64,000 bases of DNA from Massariosphaeria phaeospora. Taxonomy: Eukaryota > Ascomycota > Dothideomycetes > Pleosporales. The DNA is taken from contig JAADJZ010000007.1 in assembly GCA_011032825.1 (NCBI GenBank), positions 1 to 64,000 of the forward strand, in the 5' to 3' direction. Made by a program: the position numbers and the translations under genes. Under the pieces are notes generated by a model. That model ran no database searches and was not told the origin of the DNA. It saw only the letters and a list, made by a program, of their open reading frames with translations. Of the stretch, positions 46,652 to 58,222 are shown one piece after another. How positions within the stretch are numbered: position 1 is the stretch's first letter; each line of letters starts with the position of its first letter.

Positions 46652-48172
46652 ATGTCGTGGTTCCTCAAGGGCGTCCAGTCGGCCGTCTTCCACTACCTCT
46701 CGTGCACCCCGTGTACCGGCTATGGATACCGCAGGAACCGCCGGAAGCATGCCCGGCTGGCACGGAAGGCCAAGGAGAAGCTGCAATTGGAACGGCCTGA
46801 GCTGTACCACCATCCCGAGCCCACGGGCACGAACCCCTACTGGGGAGAAGAGATACTGATGGGTCCGGGGCCGCCGCCTCGGAGGGGCAAGAGAACGAAC
46901 ACTGGCAGCCAGAAGGGCATCGCGCGGGCGGGCACCCACAGCACCGTTGTCAGCCAGGGCGGCAGCAGCATGGATGTCGAGCGCCCTGAGGATATGCGAC
47001 TGAGCGACGAAACGCTGGACGACGACAATTGGAACCACAAGCGCTACCAGAGAGAGGACGAGAACCTCTGGGGGTTCGACGAAGCAGTATTGCCCGCGGA
47101 CCCCGTGCGGCTCGGCTCTTCCGGCTCGTCAGTTGGCGTTGCTGGCCTCTCCAGGCCCGGTACGTCACGGTCGGAGAGCTACTACAGCGTACGTGCACCG
47201 CCTGTGAATGACCTCCACCCGCCAGTAGTCAGCCTGCCCTCGCCACATCCCTTGGACAATCGCTGGATGCTCCAACCGCCGCCCAAAGCTAGTGTCATGA
47301 GCGGGAAAGAGAGAGCCACGAACCGGAGCCGGAGCGGCAGTGGTGCAAGCAGCCGCGTAGAGCTGAGTCTACAGCGCCAGGTCAGTGCCCGGCAGCTGGA
47401 GCAGAAGTTCAGCCGAGGCGAGACTCCCGAACTGCCTCCTCTCTCCAGGATGAGTTCGTACAGCAACTTGATCGCCGCCCAGCGCCATGACCGGCCGAGG
47501 ACACCGCAAGCCAGGCCACTATCTGCAGCCAGCTCACGGAAGAAGACGCGGCGGGACACTGCAATTACACGGACGTTCAGCGTCGAGAAATCTTCTGGCG
47601 ACTCGAGCGACGCAGTCGTGCATCGCAACCCCCCGACACTAATCCTGCCAGGCCCCGATGCGAAAGCAGTTCGTAACCGGACCAGTCGCCCACATCTCTC
47701 CACAGTCATTTCCGGCGGCTCGACCCCATCGCTACCCAGACGATCGTTTACTGAAAGCTCCAGAGCGAGCGAGAACAATAGCCCGGAGCATTTACTCATA
47801 CCCAAGCGCGCCGTCAAGCACTCCACCGAGCAGGCACCTCAGTCCAGCGCCCACCACATACGGCCGCGACGGCCCCTCGTCTCCTCAGACCGCTCCTCGC
47901 TCAACGTGCTCCAAAACCTCGTCTGTCCCCGTGATCTCCTCAAGTCGCGCTTCGTGTCGGCGCCGCTGCTGGAGGCCCGTATTTCCCTCCCGCCTTCGGA
48001 CCGAGACGAGGAGACGATGCTGAGCGCCAACAAAGAGTGGATTCGCAACGGCTTCACCTTCAGTCCGGGTGGGGACGCTGATTTCGCCGACCGGCACGAG
48101 ATAGCTCCGTTTGATGGCCAGGGCGGCTTTCACACGCGAGATCCGAGGATGCGGTGGAGTGTCGATTTCTGA
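46652..48172 (+). CDS. Conserved unknown protein, 506 residues, Ser/Arg-rich
   Basis: Single exon. ATG 46652 lies in CGCCATGTCG context. The same frame is open upstream to 46385, but that part is low-complexity Arg/Thr/Pro and looks like leader. The first 75 residues look conserved: a hydrophobic helix with Cys (FLKGVQSAVFHYLSCTPCTG), then Tyr/Arg/Lys-rich YGYRRNRRKHARLARKAKEK and HHPEPTGTNPYWGEEI. The two Cys next to basic residues suggest palmitoylation or peripheral membrane attachment (inference). The rest is disordered (Ser/Pro/Arg) with a short ordered C-terminus (EETMLSANKEWIRNGFTFSP). I recall similar N-termini in other ascomycetes as uncharacterised proteins; function unknown. Confidence 0.8.
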   Translation: MSWFLKGVQSAVFHYLSCTPCTGYGYRRNRRKHARLARKAKEKLQLERPELYHHPEPTGTNPYWGEEILMGPGPPPRRGKRTNTGSQKGIARAGTHSTVVSQGGSSMDVERPEDMRLSDETLDDDNWNHKRYQREDENLWGFDEAVLPADPVRLGSSGSSVGVAGLSRPGTSRSESYYSVRAPPVNDLHPPVVSLPSPHPLDNRWMLQPPPKASVMSGKERATNRSRSGSGASSRVELSLQRQVSARQLEQKFSRGETPELPPLSRMSSYSNLIAAQRHDRPRTPQARPLSAASSRKKTRRDTAITRTFSVEKSSGDSSDAVVHRNPPTLILPGPDAKAVRNRTSRPHLSTVISGGSTPSLPRRSFTESSRASENNSPEHLLIPKRAVKHSTEQAPQSSAHHIRPRRPLVSSDRSSLNVLQNLVCPRDLLKSRFVSAPLLEARISLPPSDRDEETMLSANKEWIRNGFTFSPGGDADFADRHEIAPFDGQGGFHTRDPRMRWSVDF

Positions 48173-49691
48173 GCCGTGGATATGGTGATATACCGCGTTT
48201 TGATTTGGGCTTTGCTGCTCGGCCGGGAGACCAGCGCTATCAGCACTCTCGCTATTCTGTACAGCATACCTCGTATCCTACATACCGCAACCCGCACACC
48301 GCACACTGCATGCATATCGCCGGCCCCATCTCCTCATCCCACAAAAGAAGCATCTCATGCATACATGCATCCCTACCATCACTGGCACAGCAACGCTATG
48401 CGCTCGCATCCATCGGCTACATCCATCCGTCTCCTCAAACCACTTCTACCGCTCGGCCTCCTATGTCCATACAATACATGCATAGTCACCTTCTTCTGCC
48501 CCCCTTCTTCTTTACAGCTACTGGTCGCTCTCGTTCTTGAAGCGACACTGCTTGGATAGAAAGGAAAAAGGGAGAGATGGCTAAGAGGGAACATATACGT
48601 ACACACACACCCGTGTACATGAATGCATACATGCATACATACATATATGTGCGGCTGCGCTGCGGTTGCGCCCCCTGTCACGAACGAACGTCGACGAGCT
48701 TACGACTCTCCCGTTACCCTTTATGGCGTCTTCTCCTTGTTCTTCTTCTGCTTCTCCTTCTTCTTTTGGGGTTATATGTACGGACGTTTGGTGTGCATCA
48801 TGGCGTTTGAAGCGTTTGGGACGTCGTCGGCTGCCTGCCCGCTTTTTGCATCTAGCCTGTTCAGTTCAGTTCAGTTCGGCTCAAGTCACTGTGTTTTTCC
48901 TTTTTCCGGTTTCCTTTTTCCTTTTCCCGAGTCCCCTTGCCGTACCTACCTACCTACGCTTCCCTTGCGTCTCGATTCGATTCGTCTCTCATCATCTTCT
49001 TTCCTTTCCTGCATGCATGCAAAGCCGCCCGCGCGCTCATCCAAACACAACCTTGGTGGGGGCTGCTGTTGCTTGGCTCGCTTTTTTGCATTTGTACAGA
49101 ATGGTTTTTTGCATATACTTTGGAGATGGGAAACGTCCTCCAGCCCCCGATTCGAGATGTGTTTGTTCGGGCATACGTAGCTAGGTAGCTAGAACGCCGT
49201 GTTCGGAGACAAAGGAATGAATACTCCAAGCTGAAAACTTAAATAACTTGAACTGGACTGAATTGTTGCAAATACATCTTGATCACAGCCTACGGCGGCT
49301 TAGCTTTTATTATTTAGTTAGCTTTGCACGCCTGAGCAGAAACGCACCGAAAAAACTTTTCAGGTGGAATCCACATTCAAGACACTGTGTGAGCAATGTT
49401 TGGCACACACATTGGAAAATTAACGAGTTTGAATTCTGATCACATAAAATCATTGAGCCTGGTATCATGAACCCCAATCACAGACGCCATGTACCGGCCG
49501 GCCATACCATTCCAGTCATCATGTTGATACAAACAGGCTCGAGGCAATTATGCACGCTCACCAAAGTATTGCATTTCAACCGATGCTTAGTTGTGCGGTC
49601 GAAAGACCAAAGGGCGGGCCATCCCATCTGGACCCAGAACATAGATGAGATGCCCATGATCGTTAACAATGTTCTGTTGTGGAGGTCCGTC
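48173..49691. other. Long 3'/intergenic region with short tandem repeats
   Basis: Between convergent genes. Simple repeats include CA and ATGCATAC words at 48598-48650, TTCTTCTGCTTC-type tracts near 48735-48770, GTTCAGTTCAGTTCAG near 48860 and TACCTACC near 48942. Open frames here follow these low-complexity tracts and are not believed. Confidence 0.6.
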
Positions 49692-50901
49692 CTACTGGAC
49701 CATTATATCCGCGGCCTCGCCATTCCCGTTTGCATCATGCATACCTTCATCAGCATCCTGTAGGCCTAATGGCAAAGTGGGTGGCAGGTCTTTTCCAGTA
49801 TCCCTCGCTTGTCTCTCTGCCCAGCGACGGAGTCGGATTAGACTTCGCATCCGAGCTTCACCCCTCGTGCCCATGCTAGTCATGATTGCTTCATTCACTT
49901 TGCTAGCGACCTCTCGACGAAGGGAAGGTTTGAGGAGCTCAGCTAGCTGAGGCTGGAGATTATCGGCGGGAAGGAATATGAGAAGTGACATCGTCAGCTC
50001 AAGATCTTTGAGAAATCCGGCATTAGTTGCTGCTCGGGGCGCGAGCTGTGACGACGCAAAGTTAAGGGCAGGAGCAATGTCCGAATCAGCGGCAGAGGTA
50101 CATGCGCGGATAAGCTCGATTAGCTGGAGACGGAGAAGTGCGAAATGAAGACCAGCATCGGTATCAAGAATCTAAGCTTTGTGGTCAGCTACGGCCTAGG
50201 TATTCAAATGAAGAAACATGTGTAGTGAGCAGCTTGCTATCATACTGAGGACTGAAGGTTTGTTTATCATCACGACCCGAAGGCTATGCGTGGTGCATGA
50301 TACAGTTGTATAATCATAAGAGAGGGAGAGAGTGCTTCGAGACGAACTTGGAGACTTACTTGAGGATTGAGATCGTTGATCTTATTGATAGCGGTATCGA
50401 TGTCACCGGCGTGGATGGCCTTCCGAATCTCAACCCGGGCCTGGATCGACTCTTCCTCGGCAGGCAGTTGTAGATTCGCTTCTTTCGCAAATTTCTCTGC
50501 AGCCTTGGGGTATCCTTCGCTGATGAGATAGTCCATGACAACGAAGTTGATATCACTACAAACAGCAGCGTCAGTGAAAGCTCATCTCGCACACAGATCG
50601 TAGCAAAGGGATGATAGCAAGGCGAGCATTTGTTGCTCACACAATCAGACAACAAGTTAACATAGTCTCCACATTTGGTTTCGGAGAGATTCCCAACTCG
50701 ATTTAGACTCATCATATAGGACACCAGTGATCATCGCGACGGAGGAATGTAGACGTACGCTTTGGATGGCTTGATTTCATCGACTTTCCGCTGGAAAGGA
50801 TGCTGCGTGGGCGTGGCCGCCGACACGGAGACCGTAGAGGAGCTCTGCGGAGGCAGGTCAGCAACACGAAATCGACGGAGGGATGTAGCAGTACTTACCA
50901 T
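49692..50901 (-). CDS. GID8: GID/CTLH ubiquitin-ligase complex subunit Gid8 (LisH-CTLH-CRA)
   Basis: Exons 50901-50899 (only the ATG), 50844-50759, 50555-50360 and 50171-49692 join to 254 residues, near the usual length. After a short tail, a LisH motif (INFVVMDYLISEGYPKAAEKFAKEA, about 32-56) leads into a CTLH domain (IQARVEIRKAIHAGDIDTAINKINDLNPQILD). A CRA helix bundle follows (LHFALLRLQLIELIR, MSLLIFLP, PSLRREVASKVNEAIM). Gid8 is the scaffold that holds the RING subunits of the GID E3 ligase, which degrades gluconeogenic enzymes when glucose returns. The first coding exon consists of the start codon alone, immediately followed by GTAAGT. It is divergent from URK1, with 379 bp between starts. 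Confidence 0.93.
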
Positions 50902-51280
50902 GACGCTGGCGGCTCTCTCAACCGACGTCCATCAGTGAAGAGCCGTGGGCTGCTCGACCGAAGCCGAGTCGTCGTTGTGGGTGAAGGCCGGCAGAGTTTT
51001 CGCTGGCTGGTGGAAGAGGAAGAAAGTTTGCGGAGGCTGGAGGAGGAAGGTCGAGCGGAGCTGCAAGAAAGCCCCAGCTCTGCTTTAGCGAGCCTTGGCA
51101 CCAACTCCCTTAACTAAGCAGGTTCCCGTCCCGAGGTCGTGTCTGAACTCGAAATCCCTCTTTCAACATTCTTGCCTCAGTCGCATTCATTCCTATTCAA
51201 AGCTTCCTGGGTGCATATTTGCTTGATATGAGGCGAGAAATCTGAACAAGTGGCTAAAGTGGTCGATCTAAGCCGCAAGC
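50902..51280. promoter_or_regulatory. Divergent promoter between GID8 and URK1
   Basis: A 379-bp intergenic space with starts facing outward on both sides. No specific binding motif is singled out. Confidence 0.5.
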
Positions 51281-52784
51281 ATGGCATCTGCAGGTTGCCG
51301 AAGCCATTACTCTCCCCCATGGGGCAATGCAAGCATTATTGGAGTCGCTGGTAGCTCTGGGTCGGGGAAGACCTCGTTGGCATTAGCAATGGTGGCTTCC
51401 CTCGACTTGCCGTGGGTAGTAATCATGTCCATGGTGCAGCAGAGCCTCATTCAGACAGTCACGTGGCACGGCTGCTAACGGAAAGTAGGACTCCTTTTAC
51501 AAACCCTTGAGTGCAGAACAGTCGAAGCAGGCGTTTCGGAACGAGTTCGACTTTGATTCACCGGATGCAATTGATTTCGACATACTGGTAGACCGCTTGA
51601 GGGATATCAAAACCGGGTAAGCAGCGTCTCCTTCGAAGCACCATCATGAGTGGCTAATCTTGGACTTAGTCAGGTTGCAGAGATACCGATGTACTCTTTC
51701 GAGAAGCATAACAGGCTCGAACAAACAACCACGATATACTCACCACATGTACTGATCTTGGAAGGCATATTTGCACTGCACGATCAGCGAGTGCTGGATT
51801 TGCTTGACTTGAAGATTTTTGCAGAGGCAGATGCGGATCTCTGCCTCTCAAGGAGACGTACGCCACCTTACATACCAAATCAAAGGCCATGTGCAAGCTA
51901 ACTAGCAATCAGTTGTCCGAGACGTCAAAGAACGCGGCCGAGATATAGAAGGTTGCATCAAGCAATGGTTTGGGTTTGTCAAACCGAACTTCTATAAATA
52001 CGTCTCCCCACAGCGGGAAATCGCCGACATCATAGTCCCTCGTGGAATCGAAAACACTGTCGCTATTTCCATGGTCTCGGATCAAATCCGAAAGACGCTC
52101 GCCCACAAATCCATGGAGCATCAGCAGGAACTCAAACGACTTGGGAAAATCGCCGAAGATGCCCCATTATCGCCTAACGCACTGATTTTAGAGCAATCGA
52201 ACCAGGTCAAGGGTATACACACCTTACTCATGGACCCCGCAACGTCGAGAGAGGACTACATATTCTACTTTGACAGGCTCGCTGCATTATTAGTCCAGAC
52301 AGCTTGCGACTTCTTGCCCTTTACGCCTAGCCAAGTCACCACTCCCCAAGGAAACGTATACATGGGACTGAAGAGGACCGCGGAAGCAAGCGCCGTGGTG
52401 GTCCTACGAGGTGGCAGTGCCTTTGAGACAGGTCTTCGACGAACGATCCCCGACTGCCGGACCGGACGAATACTCATTCAAACGAACTACAAAACGGGCG
52501 AACCCGAACTGCACTACCGAGCTCTTCCATCAAACATTGCACAGCATGGCCTTGTCCTACTCTTAGACCCGCAAATGTCTTCTGGTGGTGCTGCATTGAT
52601 GGCGGTCCGGGTCTTGGTAGACCACGGCGTTCCAGAGAACAAGATCGTCTTCATAACTTACTTGGCAGGTCGAGTAGGCATGAACCGGGTTTTGAGCGTG
52701 TTCCCAGATGTCAGGATAGTCGTCGCGAAGATGGGTGACGACATGGAAGATCGTTGGGTGGAGGCGCGATATTTGGGATGCTGA
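51281..52784 (+). CDS. URK1: Uridine/cytidine kinase with C-terminal UPRTase-like domain
   Basis: Exons 51281-51433, 51489-51616, 51670-51857 and 51913-52784 encode 446 residues. The kinase half starts with the P-loop GSSGSGKT (24-31). It continues with DSFYKPL (rebuilt after intron 1), FDFDSPDAIDFD and the lid IFAEADADLCLSRR. The second half (about 225-446) resembles uracil phosphoribosyltransferase (DPQMSSGGAALMAV PRPP-loop-like, LRGGSAFETGLR). Pyrimidine salvage: it phosphorylates uridine and cytidine with ATP or GTP. In eukaryotic fused enzymes the UPRTase half is often inactive. It converges with the phosphatase gene, with 189 bp between stops. Confidence 0.95.
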
Positions 52785-52973
52785 TGCCTGTAGCCCTATG
52801 CCTTCACTGTATGTACTTGATACGGATAGTACTGGATACCTCCTCGGTACATAATACGCCCCGAACCAGAACCAAGATCACCTTCACAACGTTTGTCCAT
52901 GCGTGTCACTCGGGAACACCCATGGTTCATAATAAGCCCCGAGGGTATCGTGCAGACATTATAGCAACTCGTT

Positions 52974-54040
52974 CTATAGAAAGTACTCGGTTGTCACCTC
53001 CCGTCCTTGTTGCTGTTGCTGCTCGGCTCGGTGCACATCATTCTCGGGACTCGCATCGAAGACGTTGAAGAAACGTTCCCCTGTGTCGCTGACTTCGAGT
53101 ACACTGGCCATATTACCACATCGGTAGCAGTAATTGGGCGCACTCCACACTGTGCTCAGTCGATCGCCATACAGCACTTGGAAACCCTCTTGACAGAGCT
53201 GATGTGCCCGAAGGATATGCGACATGGCATTTACCTCCAAAAACTTCTTGACCACCTGTGCCCCAAATGTGTACCCCGCGCCTCTTGGGCTGAGCGAAAA
53301 TTCGTCTCTGTCGGGATCCGGGTCGCTCCAGACCAGATCCGCCATGGGTCCCTCGTGTGGGATCTCTCTGAAGCGGTCTATAATCTTTATTTGGTCGATC
53401 GAGTGTATAGAGGGCGAGAGGCCGCCGTGGACGCAGAATATCTCGTCGTTGATAACTACGGAGAGGGTGAGAAAGTCGAACATGTCGGTGAAATAGTGCC
53501 ACACATTGGCATTTCCGTACTTGCGCGAGCATTCGGTGTAGAAGCCATATGACTGTGTGACGCCGCGGGACTCGTGGTTGCCGCGGATCAGGTGGACGCG
53601 GTGCGGATAGCGGAGTTTGAGGCAAACGAGCAGGGAGATTGTTTCGACGGAGAAGAGGCCGCGATCGACATAGTCGCCTACATGGAGAGGACTATTAGCA
53701 AAGGTCGCGTGCCACGGGGGGAGGCCGTCTCTGTACCGAGGAATAGGTAGTTTGTGTCCGGGCAGGGCCCGCCGATCTTGAATATCTCGATCATGTCGAA
53801 GAATTGTCCGTGGATGTCACCGACGACAGTCACCGGCGCCCTGATATGCACCACATTGCTCTCCTTCATGAGCAACTCCTTCGTCTTCGCGCATATCGCC
53901 TCCACGACCGACTCGGCTAGTAGTTCCTTCTTGTAAAGTCTCGATATGCACTCATCCAGGTCTACGGTAGCTATTCGAAAATACGTCAGCAGTAGCGTAT
54001 GAGTGGGAGCGAATGTCAACCTACACGGAAGACCCGGCAT
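52974..54040 (-). CDS. PP2A-like serine/threonine phosphatase, Ppg1 type
   Basis: Exons 54040-54025, 53970-53737 and 53677-52974 encode 317 residues. All PPP motifs are present: GDIHGQF, GDYVDRG (across intron 2), RGNHESR, HGGLSPS and [11 protein letters not shown]. It differs from the PP2A at 27.6 kb by [18 protein letters not shown] near the start, [33 protein letters not shown] and a longer C-tail with a Gln run ending TEYFL. These features fit the Ppg1 branch of PP2A-like enzymes, which in yeast acts with the Far complex (a STRIPAK relative). Exon 1 holds only 16 coding bases. A start inside the retained intron (continuing [10 protein letters not shown]...) would give a poorer N-terminus. 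Confidence 0.9.
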
Positions 54041-54892
54041 GGTAGGATTTGTAAGGGAACTGTCGAATTTGCGGCATGCGCGGCGAACTCAGGGTATGGA
54101 GTGTAGACTGGTGGCTAACAGATGTCTGTACCGTACAATCATCCTCGGAAAAACATGGAGGCGCAGGACGGCGGCGTCGGCGCAACAGCGAGAGCAAGAG
54201 CAGAAGACACGAGAGGCGAAAGAGCGTCAGTCGTCAGTCGTCAGTCGTAAGCCGGAAGTGTCCCGGTGCTCCCACTCTCCGACCTTCCAGGTGCATCGGG
54301 GTTGGCCCGGGCGCCGCGCGAGTCCTGCAGCCGCACGTGATTTAGCTCCAAATTTCTGGACATCAGAAGCTCGCCCTCCCCAGCTCAATCGTTCTGTCAC
54401 CAGTCTCTATCACTGCACGTTACTGTGAGCCCTTCACCCATCTCCAGGGCTTTGCGCACTAGCCACTGGCTCAATTTCCTTCCGTGTCAGACACTACCAT
54501 CATCTGTCTCAGTCGTGCCTCCGCTCGCTGCCTCTTTCCTTCCCCTCACATCAGCACGCCTCCTCTGGTAGATCACTCACCTTCAGCTTTCACTGCTTCT
54601 TCATCTCATTTCCCATGTTAGATTAGTCTTTCACAGGATCACCTGCAGACTGGAGCCTTACTGCGGGGCACACTGAGGGGGACATCTAGGGTGTGCAGTG
54701 GTCGCGGTCTTGGCGCGTGTGCGTGTGCGTGCGCCGAACCAAATTTGAGTCGCGCACCTCACACGTTCACCTTTCACCCAACAAACTTCCAAGGTTGTTC
54801 TCGCCTCTTCCACCAGCCGTGAACACCTGCAGTCCCACCACGACAGCTCTCCTACAACCATTCCTGACCATCTCTACGCTCACTGAGTTGGA
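54041..54892. other. Divergent leader region of the phosphatase and the Pro/Gln-rich gene
   Basis: It includes a CAGTCGT tandem (about 54231-54250) and pyrimidine-rich tracts upstream of 54893. No gene seen. Confidence 0.5.
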
Positions 54893-57074
54893 ATGTCTTG
54901 GAGTGGGCCTGTGGCAGGTGCTGCACCATATCAAGCACCGCCCTACCCTAATGGGCAGCCAGGCTACGCTCAGCAGCCAAACTATCAATATGGCCAGCAA
55001 GCAATCTATACCCAGTATCCGCCTGGTCAGGCCTATCCCCAGAGTGGTCCGCCTCAAGTTTCTCAACGACCGCCAGACAATCGGTAAGTTGACCATGTTC
55101 CTAGAATCCCTGACTGCAAGGCCTCAATGATTATATCCACGGCATACTTATCAGATGATTATAGGCCGCCAAAGAAGAAGGGAAATCCCGTAATAACACG
55201 ATACCCTCCACCCCCAGGCTATCGTGGTCCTCAACCTCAACCTCAGCCTCAGCCTCAGCCTCAGGGCCCTTTCGCGAACAATCAGTATACCAACCCTTAC
55301 CAACCTCCTCAGCAAGCTTATCCACAAGGACCCCCAGCACCACCTAGCTATCCGATTCCAGGATATCCCGTTGCTCCTCCGACTCCAGCATACTCGCCAC
55401 AAGCTTACGGTCCGCCTCAGAACCCCCCTTATCCACAGGCTGGCCCACCACAGGCGCAGAGCTACCAGTGGCCTCAACCGGGTTATCCCCAAACTCAACC
55501 GTTCTCGCAGACTCCAACGTATCCGGTGAGTCAAGGTTACCCAGCTAGCAGTTACCAGGGCTATCCACCCCAGCCTGTTCCGGTAGACCCAAATTCACAA
55601 GTCTACGGTCAACCCCAAAACTGGCAACCACAAAATGCTCAAGCGGTATATCCTCCAAGTCAGCAATACAACGCGTACACCGCACCCACCAATGGTTCGT
55701 CTTTCTCCCAAGATCCTAATGCCACCCCCACGCCTACGTCAGCCCACCTCGTCATGCCACAAAGCACGGACCCGACGGCTCATCCGAATAGTTCCACGAG
55801 CGAACATAACCCCAATGAAAAGTCCGACCTGTTTCTTGCATCGGATGATTGGGACTTCGACTTTGATGGCGCAATCTGGCCGAAAGCAAACGAAGCCGTA
55901 GATCCCAACCTGAGTCTCGGTGTGATCATATGGCGACCCGCTAAACAAGTCACCCGGGCTCTACCTTCGACTTATGTGGAAGCAGAAGAACAGGCACTCA
56001 AACCAGCCGCTGAGAAACTAGGTAACGGCGAGTCTGTCTCGATATACTTTACCCTAGAGAATTCGCACGAGGCCTTCTTAGACGTGAGACAAACAGACGA
56101 GTGGGATAGGATAAAGGATGATCCAGTCTTCAGAGTGTTCACGGAGGAGGAGAGGACCCAACATCTCGTACCTGTCGAAGAGTGCATCGCTTTGCGCGAC
56201 CGTCCTGATGTGCCTGTAGAGCAGGGCAAGGAAGGTGAGGATCACGAAATGTTCGACCCGAATTGGAGCGTCATGGACAACCTTGAGAAAGCATTATCAG
56301 CTCAGAACGAAGACACGAAACTGCCAACAAGCCAAGAAAGTCGCCCATCAAGGCTTCAGACACAGGAGGATATCCTAGCGATGCTTGGGGTTACAGGGGC
56401 TCCAAAGCCACCTTCGAATGAACCCATACCATACAACTTGTTTCCGGCCGACAGTAAGACCTCGTCTTCGCTACCAGAGAAGCCTCCAGTACATCCAGGT
56501 ACCCAGTAAGTCACCTCCTTCGAATTGCTGACTGGTCTAATCATCTTCAGAATCTCCGTACATCCTGATCAACCACCCCAAAGGGCGAATTCACATGGTG
56601 GGCCTCATGACCCTACTCACGCGCCTGCGATTCAACGTCCGTATGGGTCCATATCGGGTTCCTACCACTCGCGCCCCCCACCACCTCCTCCGGAGAGCCA
56701 ACGGTACGATCCGTGGACCTCAGCCCCTCCGCAGAATGTTCCCACTGCACATACGTTTGACGGGTCACTCGAGAGTCCAACGCGCTCAGAAGGAAGTAAT
56801 CGAACGCTTGCTGGGTCAGACTTTGAGCCGGAGAAGCCGTCCAACGATATCGACGACGAAGCAACAGTGGCGGAACTTAAACGAAGCGACAGCTCCTTCT
56901 CGAGAAAGAGGAGTTACGAAGATACCGACCATGATGACGAGAGACCGAGGCAACAAGACAACCAAACAAGGCGCAAGAGGCGCTCGCAAGTAGCGGCTGC
57001 TTACAGGTATGACCCATGTGTCCTTGTCCGCATGATAAACGATTTCAAAACTAATTCGAACTAGCCGCCGTTGA
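54893..57074 (+). CDS. Pro/Gln/Tyr-rich unknown protein, 665 residues
   Basis: Exons 54893-55083, 55165-56505, 56551-57006 and 57065-57074 join in frame. The acceptor at 55164 (ATTATAG) is chosen because the earlier CAG at 55154 gives a stop. Residues 1-250 are low-complexity (PYPQ/YPQA, with a PQ hexanucleotide run at about 55229-55264). A probably ordered region follows (DWDFDFDGAIWPKANEAVD, SLGVIIWRPAKQVTRALPS, VSIYFTLENSHEAF, FRVFTEEERTQHLVPVEECI). The C-terminus is charged and ends with a basic stretch (NQTRRKRRSQVAAAYSRR), a likely nuclear signal. The last coding exon is only 10 bp. I do not recognise a named family. The tail suggests a nuclear, perhaps RNA- or transcription-linked protein, but that is inference. 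Confidence 0.78.
55229..55264 (+). repeat. Hexanucleotide CCTCAR tandem repeat in coding sequence
   Basis: Six consecutive CCTCAA/CCTCAG units encode a (Pro-Gln) run in the Pro/Gln-rich protein. Such runs commonly vary in copy number. Confidence 0.85.
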
Positions 57075-58222
57075 AATAAAATGTCTGTTGGCCTTGTTCC
57101 CATCTATCTTCTCTTCGAACTATATAGTTCGCATTGTTGTACAACTGCTGGCGATACCCTAACGGCTGCGTCGACGAAAGCCTGCCATTTATGGTATCCA
57201 TCGTACGTCACTGGTGTACGACCTTTTTTATATCATTCACTATAGCAAGTTAATACTGCGGCAACGGTGGGATTCTCTTCTCTGTCTTTTCCAGTTCTCC
57301 CTCATCATGGTTGTGGTCTTTCTTCAAAACATAAGGTACTCTGGGCACAGGGCCTCTTTGAGCATTCAGCCGGCCGGTATGATGCGCCTCCTTAGATCTC
57401 AACGGTTTTTCAGTCCTAAAAGTCATGTTCTCTATCTGCGCGGGCAGACCTTGTTCTATTCCGTGTTCAGCGACTAGAGTCTATCTATATACTATTCCAT
57501 ATGATCGGCCATGTTGCTTCAGTTCCTTTGGTCAACATACCGTTTCTACAGTACGATAATAATTCATCTTCTCCGTGCGTACAGCGCCGGTCGTCACATC
57601 ATATCATCACTGTCTTCTCCTGTCCTGTCCTACGTCCTGATGCTCATACCTCCGCTACCTAGCTCTTCGTCCGTCACTCGGAGGGGAGCACTTGCAAAGA
57701 GAGTGACAGAATTGTGCTCCTGTTGAAACGCTTTGTTAGTCGCTTTCCTTCCGATTCCCAATGCGCTAGCGGATATCCCACTGGAAAGCTTCATTTGTGT
57801 TTCGATTCCGCTGGAGCTATACCCAAGACTCGAGTTCTGCGATTACAGCATCATTGTGTCTTTGCGATTGACAAGTAAGTTTTTTTTTTCTCGGGTGAGT
57901 TATTGGAATAGCTCGGGATCATCGGATCCATCGAGTTAAGCTCATTTGAGGAGCACGCAATAATGGCTAGTCGAGTAAATCCACAAACAATGTAGCCAGG
58001 ATACAGCCTATGTTAGCTAGCTTCAGCTCTATCCCGAGCGACTAAAACTCGATGTAAAGCGTTCAGCTAAGATCGAAACGGTAATTACATTGACGATCTG
58101 TTCGGGTAAGAAAAGTATGCAGGGGTCAAATATGAAAGCATTCGATCTCTTGAAGAATCACTAGAATTTATGTGTCGAGTTTGCTAGTGGAAGTAAGAAT
58201 CTAACATGGAACAGTGTCCATT
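57075..58222. other. 1.1-kb interval to the left of the RiPP-like cluster
   Basis: Convergent 3' region. A poly-T tract lies at about 57875-57890. Only short noise frames are seen. It may mark the cluster border. Confidence 0.5.

Noticed and set aside
46131..46859. 242-codon frame overlapping the 506-residue protein
   Set aside because: Low-complexity Arg/Pro/Ser translation in a shifted frame; the other frame has the conserved-looking N-terminus.
48735..49180. 185- and 172-codon plus-strand frames
   Set aside because: Built from simple CT-rich repeats (Phe/Ser/Leu runs) in two frames at once; probably intergenic.
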